A DNA stretch of 9,474 bases from Bacteroidales bacterium UBA4360. Its GTDB lineage: Bacteria > Bacteroidota > Bacteroidia > Bacteroidales > UBA932. Positions 6,411-9,474 of this stretch are shown in pieces. The stretch is taken from contig DGSO01000018.1 in NCBI GenBank assembly GCA_002393945.1, positions 1 through 9,474 of the forward strand. Direction: 5' to 3'. The first letter of the stretch is position 1, and each line of letters begins with the position of its first letter. The notes under the pieces are model-generated. The model was not told where the DNA came from, made no database searches, and was given only the letters and a program-made list of their open reading frames with translations. Position numbers and translations under genes: made by a program.

Positions 6411-8535
6411 GCCCGATACGGTTACGGTCCAGGTCTACTGAAACGACCTGGACTTTTATTTTCTGGTGAAGTTTAAGGACCTGCGAAGGGACCGCCATGC
6501 CGCGCACACCCATGTTGGAGGCGTGGATGAGGCCGTTTTCATGTATGCCGATGTCAACGAACGCACCGAAGGCGGTAAGGTTGGTCACGATGCCGGGAAG
6601 CTCCATTCCGGCCTTGAGGTCGTCGATGGTGCGGATGTCGTCGGCAAAGGAGAATTCCTGGGCCTGTTCGCGGGGATCGCGTCCGGGCTTTTTGAGTTCT
6701 GCGATGATGTCATTGACCGTAGGAAGGCCAAAATCGCCCTCCACGTACTTCTGGGGCTGGATCTTGGAGCAGAGTTCAGCGTTGCCTACAAGCTCTTTGA
6801 CCGGGACGTGAAGGTCTGCAGCCATCTTTTCCACTATGTGATATGATTCAGGATGCACGGCCGAATTGTCCAGAGGGTTGGCTGCTCCGTGGATGCGTAG
6901 GAAGCCTGCGCACTGCTGGAAAGCCTTGGCGCCAAGACGCGGAACCTTCATGAGTTCCTCCCTGCGTTTGAATGCGCCGTTCTCCCTGCGGTAATCCGTT
7001 ATCGCCCGCGCCAGAGCCGGGCCGATACCGCTGACGTACTGCAGAAGGTAAGGACTTGCCGTATTGAGGTTTACGCCAACGCTGTTCACGCAGCTTTCCA
7101 CCACGGAGTCCAGCTTCTCCTTCAGAAGCTTCTGGTCTACGTCGTGCTGGTACTGCCCCACTCCAAGCGATTTGGGGTCAATCTTCACAAGTTCTGACAG
7201 GGGATCCATGAGACGCCTGCCGATTGACACCGCGCCGCGGACGGTCACGTCCTCCCGCGGGAACTCTTCTCGGCCTACTTCCGATGCGGAATAAACCGAT
7301 GCGCCGTCCTCGCTCACGGAGAATATCTTCACATCCTCCGGCAGGCCTACCTTCCTGAGGAAATCCTCGGTATCCCTGCCTGCAGTGCCGTTTCCGACTG
7401 CTATAACCTCAATTTTGTACTTGTCCTGGAGAGTGAGCACCTTTTCGATTGCATCTATCTTCTTTGCCACCGGAGGGTGCGGGAAGATGACGTCATGCTC
7501 GAGGAGGTTTCCCTGCGCATCAAGGCACACCACCTTGCAGCCTGTCCTGAAGCCGGGGTCGATAGCCATGACCCTCTTCTGCCCCACGGGAGCAGCCAGA
7601 AGGAGCTGGCGGAGATTTTCGCCGAATACGCCGATGGATTCTATATCGGCCTTTTCCTTGGCTTCCTTGATGACTTCTCCGCTGATAGAGGGTTCCAGCA
7701 GGCGCTTGAAGCCGTCGTCCATGGCGTCGCGGATTTCCAGGCCGGCCTCGCGGGAAGGGTAGCCGTGCTCCTGGCACCAGTCATAGTAGAGCTTGTTACC
7801 GCACTTTTCGGCATCGGCATCGATGCTCACGTTAAGGGCGCCCTCCCCCTCTGCGCGAAGAATGGCAAGAAGGGTATGGGACGGTATTTTGCCGATGGGC
7901 TGCGAGAAGGAAAAATAGCTGCGGTACTTTGATGCATCGGGGTTTTTCTCACCTTCCTTAGTTACTTTGGACACGATGCGCCGGGTGCGGAAGATCTGGC
8001 GGAGGGTTTCCCTTACGGAGGCGGTTTCGCTCACCTTTTCGGCAATGATGTCACGCGCTCCCTGAAGCGCCTCTTCCTCGTCAGCCACCTCTCCCTTAAC
8101 ATACTTGCGCACCTCTACGGAGGGGTTTTTGCCGCTGAGGATATACTCTGCAAGCGGCTCCAGGCCCTTTGCCTTAGCCACTGTCGCACGGGTCTTCCTC
8201 TTGGGCCGGTACGGGAGATACAGGTCCTCGAGTTCTGCACTTACAAGGCAGTCCTCGATCTGCTTTCTGAGCTCCTTGGTGAGTTTTCCGGCCTCCTCGA
8301 TGGTGCCAAGAATGGTGGCCTTGCGCTTTTCCATTTCATCGTAGACCTCGGTCAGATGCTTGATTTCCTGGACGTCAACGTCGTCAAGACCGCCTGTGCG
8401 CTCTTTACGATAACGGCTTATGAAGGGCACAGTGCAGCCGTCCCTGAGAAGTTCCTCGCAGTTTTCTACCTGCCATGCCTGAACATGCAGCTGCGCGGCT
8501 ATATGCTTTATGTAGATTTCTTTCATGATGCTCAA
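6394..8535 (-). CDS. tex: Tex-family RNA-binding transcription accessory protein
   Basis: Tex is a widely conserved cytoplasmic nucleic-acid-binding protein related to eukaryotic Spt6 and linked to transcription; its exact role differs between species. The 713-aa product has the expected order: an N-terminal helical region with TVPFISRYRKERTGGLDD (about residues 35-52), LEDLYLPYRPKRKTR, a YqgF/RNase H-like domain with MAIDPGFRTG (Asp at 326), the VKIDPKSLGVGQYQHDV block, tandem helix-hairpin-helix motifs (about 490-550), and an S1 domain (about 640-713) with GAFVDIGIHENGLIH. It ends almost at the S1 domain, without the long basic tail of E. coli Tex (about 770 aa). The ATG at 8535 (MSIMKEIY) or the one at 8526 could be the start. 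No terminator is evident beyond its stop. Confidence 0.96.
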   Translation of the reverse strand: MSIMKEIYIKHIAAQLHVQAWQVENCEELLRDGCTVPFISRYRKERTGGLDDVDVQEIKHLTEVYDEMEKRKATILGTIEEAGKLTKELRKQIEDCLVSAELEDLYLPYRPKRKTRATVAKAKGLEPLAEYILSGKNPSVEVRKYVKGEVADEEEALQGARDIIAEKVSETASVRETLRQIFRTRRIVSKVTKEGEKNPDASKYRSYFSFSQPIGKIPSHTLLAILRAEGEGALNVSIDADAEKCGNKLYYDWCQEHGYPSREAGLEIRDAMDDGFKRLLEPSISGEVIKEAKEKADIESIGVFGENLRQLLLAAPVGQKRVMAIDPGFRTGCKVVCLDAQGNLLEHDVIFPHPPVAKKIDAIEKVLTLQDKYKIEVIAVGNGTAGRDTEDFLRKVGLPEDVKIFSVSEDGASVYSASEVGREEFPREDVTVRGAVSIGRRLMDPLSELVKIDPKSLGVGQYQHDVDQKLLKEKLDSVVESCVNSVGVNLNTASPYLLQYVSGIGPALARAITDYRRENGAFKRREELMKVPRLGAKAFQQCAGFLRIHGAANPLDNSAVHPESYHIVEKMAADLHVPVKELVGNAELCSKIQPQKYVEGDFGLPTVNDIIAELKKPGRDPREQAQEFSFADDIRTIDDLKAGMELPGIVTNLTAFGAFVDIGIHENGLIHASNMGVRGMAVPSQVLKLHQKIKVQVVSVDLDRNRIGLKLLS
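6427..6462 (+). terminator. Intrinsic terminator of the glp operon, inside tex
   Basis: GTCCAGGTC (6427-6435) and GACCTGGAC (6445-6453) form a perfect 9-bp, GC-rich stem with a 9-nt loop, followed by TTTTATTTT (6454-6462). It begins 17 nt after the glycosyltransferase stop and is correctly oriented to end the plus-strand operon. The same bases are read on the minus strand as tex codons near its C-terminus (the V-Q-V and V-D-L-D residues of the S1 domain). In the tex direction the hairpin is followed by mixed sequence with no T-tract, so it should not terminate tex. Confidence 0.85.
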
Positions 8536-8579
8536 ACCTTAGATTTGCAGTGTAGTTCTCTGCGCCAAGGTTTGTACGA

Positions 8580-8610
8580 CAAAAATAGTAAATTTATGCC
8601 GATAAAGAAA
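8580..8610 (-). promoter_or_regulatory. Promoter of tex
   Basis: On the minus strand there is TTTC (8607-8610, one mismatch to TTTG), a 19-nt spacer and a perfect -7 box TATTTTTG (8580-8587). This gives a transcription start near 8573 and a 5' leader of about 38 nt to the tex ATG. It lies back-to-back with the lipoprotein promoter. Confidence 0.65.
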
Positions 8611-8672
8611 GTTTAACAGAGGACAATGGAGCCGGGCGGTTCTCAATACTGTGTCATCATTTTTCGAGACCA

Positions 8673-8704
8673 TTTGTGACGCATTCCGGAAAAAGGTACG
8701 TTTA
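8673..8704 (+). promoter_or_regulatory. Promoter of the lipoprotein gene
   Basis: TTTG (8673-8676), a 20-nt spacer and TACGTTTA (8697-8704, one mismatch in the last base of TANNTTTG) give a transcription start near 8710. This sits inside the longest possible reading frame (from 8651) and so argues that translation begins at 8723 or later. Confidence 0.6.
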
Positions 8705-8722
8705 TATGGCAGAAAAAGAAAA

Positions 8723-9160
8723 ATGATGGATATGAAGGCTATTGAAAGAGTTGTATTTGCGGCGTTGGGTTTCCTGTGCCTGGCTTTTGTAGCATGCACA
8801 AAAGTAGAAAAAGACCCTTATTCAGACTATGCTTGGACAGGCGAATACCCTATCAAAACGCAGAACGGGACCACCGGAGAGATGGAGGACCATACCGGGG
8901 TTATTATGTTGCAATTCCTTAATAACGGTATTGAGTGCATTGTCGATACGGGTATATCCGGGATGATTAGTACGAATCGCAGGAAGTTTGAGGTGCGATG
9001 GTCCGGGAAGGATAGCTTTGCCCTGTATCGTTCATCCGGACATCAGTCTCTGTTGGAATATTCCGGAACCATCACCGGCGAGAAAATGACTCTACAGGCA
9101 CTTAACTGCGACAGCGTTGCTGCCACATACGAACTATCCAGAATCTCGCTCCTGGAATGA
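8723..9160 (+). CDS. Small lipoprotein of unknown function
   Basis: I do not recognise this protein. From the start at 8723 it is 145 aa; ATGs at 8726 and 8732 are also possible, and the last gives the cleanest signal peptide. A short basic start (MKAIER) is followed by a hydrophobic stretch and FVAC, a serviceable lipobox whose Cys would be the 25th residue from 8723. The mature chain of about 120 aa begins CTKVEKDPYSDYAW and alternates polar and hydrophobic residues, with W-x-G-x-Y and G-T-I-x-G-x-K-M-T-L patterns. This suggests a small beta-rich, possibly barrel-like, envelope protein; that is inference. An upstream ATG at 8651 is rejected because it adds a charged extension before the signal peptide and overlaps the promoter. 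Its codons look less GC-rich than those of the glp genes. Confidence 0.7.
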   Translation: MMDMKAIERVVFAALGFLCLAFVACTKVEKDPYSDYAWTGEYPIKTQNGTTGEMEDHTGVIMLQFLNNGIECIVDTGISGMISTNRRKFEVRWSGKDSFALYRSSGHQSLLEYSGTITGEKMTLQALNCDSVAATYELSRISLLE

Positions 9161-9188
9161 GTGGAAATGCCTTTTACGTAAAACTGTG

Positions 9189-9196
9189 TAACTTTG
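9189..9196 (+). promoter_or_regulatory. Probable -7 box of the sigma factor gene
   Basis: TAACTTTG matches the TANNTTTG consensus and would start transcription near 9203, about 15 nt before the GTG. No TTTG lies at the right distance upstream, so the -33 element is weak or the promoter needs an activator. Just upstream, TTTTACGTAAAA (9172-9183) is a perfect 12-bp palindrome lying across the spacer region. Read-through from the lipoprotein gene is also possible, as I see no terminator between them. Confidence 0.5.
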
Positions 9197-9217
9197 TAAG
9201 TTCAGACAAAGACGTGA

Positions 9218-9474
9218 GTGTATAAAGAACTGGACGAGCAGTCGCTGGCCAGGTACTGCTCGCAGAGAGACAGAAAGGCGGAGGATGAACTGTATAGAAG
9301 ATATGCAGTAAGGGTGAATGCACTCTGCAGGCGATACTTGGGAGATGAGGAAGAAGCAAAGGACCTTATGCTTGAAACGCTTAACCAGGCGCTCGACAGG
9401 ATTGATACATACAAGTTTACTGGAAAGGGCTCACTGTATGGATGGATAAGCAGGATTGCCATCAACAAGGCCAT
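9218..9474 (+). CDS. ECF-type RNA polymerase sigma factor, N-terminal part
   Basis: The reading frame runs off the right edge, leaving 85 complete codons. It has the pattern of sigma-70 region 2: DELYRRYAVRVNALCRRYLGD, then EEAKDLMLETLNQALDRI, then KGSLYGWISRIAINKA, the last being the region 2.4 helix that reads the -10 element. Bacteroidetes use many such ECF factors. The start is constrained: a TGA at 9215-9217 is in frame directly before GTG at 9218, and no in-frame ATG lies before the conserved region, so GTG is the likely start. The usual Gln-Glu in the AxDLxQE core is Leu-Glu here. Region 4 and any anti-sigma factor lie outside the window, so its subgroup and target genes are unknown. 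Confidence 0.85.
   Translation, partial: MYKELDEQSLARYCSQRDRKAEDELYRRYAVRVNALCRRYLGDEEEAKDLMLETLNQALDRIDTYKFTGKGSLYGWISRIAINKA

Noticed and set aside
8651..8722. N-terminal 24-codon extension of the lipoprotein
   Set aside because: It would put charged sequence before the signal peptide and overlaps the promoter at 8673-8704, so the start at 8723 or later is preferred.
9202..9474. 90-aa minus-strand frame at the right edge
   Set aside because: It is antisense to the sigma factor frame, which has clear region 2 signatures. The reversed product is Ser/Leu-rich with no domain.
1..9474. CRISPR arrays, insertion sequences, tRNA genes, attachment sites or defence genes
   Set aside because: I found no regularly spaced repeats, transposase or integrase signatures, or tRNA-like cloverleafs in the window. 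All intergenic gaps except the left edge are under 200 nt.

Overview
The window looks like chromosomal DNA from a fairly GC-rich member of the Bacteroidota, most likely Bacteroidales. The best evidence is a set of promoters of the Bacteroidetes type (-33 TTTG, about 19-20 nt, -7 TANNTTTG) in front of almost every transcription unit. Shine-Dalgarno sequences are weak or absent, and there is a short Bacteroidetes-style lipoprotein and an ECF sigma factor. I cannot name a genus.

Left edge (1-359) has no protein gene. It is a divergent control region. On the minus strand, a consensus promoter (188-218) drives a structured leader of about 180 nt that runs off the window. Its sequence resembles the leader of a ribosomal RNA operon, so a 16S rRNA gene probably begins just outside the window; this is an inference. 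On the plus strand, a second consensus promoter (307-337) is followed at once by a perfect 12-bp palindrome (347-358) that stops one base before the glpA start codon.

Centre-left (360-6410) is a tight five-gene plus-strand operon: glpA, glpB, glpC, glpT and a family 2 glycosyltransferase. The first three genes overlap by ATGA, and the next two are separated by 2 and 6 nt. GlpT imports glycerol-3-phosphate in exchange for phosphate. GlpABC oxidises it to dihydroxyacetone phosphate and passes the electrons to the quinone pool (menaquinone in such anaerobes). The glycosyltransferase resembles polyprenol-phosphate mannose synthases and has no obvious role in glycerol metabolism. A strong intrinsic terminator ends the operon, and it lies inside the 3' end of the convergent gene tex.

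Centre-right (6394-8535, minus strand) is tex, a conserved nucleic-acid-binding transcription accessory protein, with its own promoter at about 8580-8610. Right end (8697-9474, plus strand) is a small lipoprotein of unknown function with a good promoter, then the first 85 codons of an ECF-type sigma factor that starts with GTG and runs off the window.

Nothing here looks like a mobile element, CRISPR array, defence system or biosynthetic cluster. The coding content is housekeeping and central metabolism. The points worth a second look are regulatory: the operator-like palindrome, the terminator-like hairpin at the 5' end of the probable rRNA leader, and the terminator embedded in tex.
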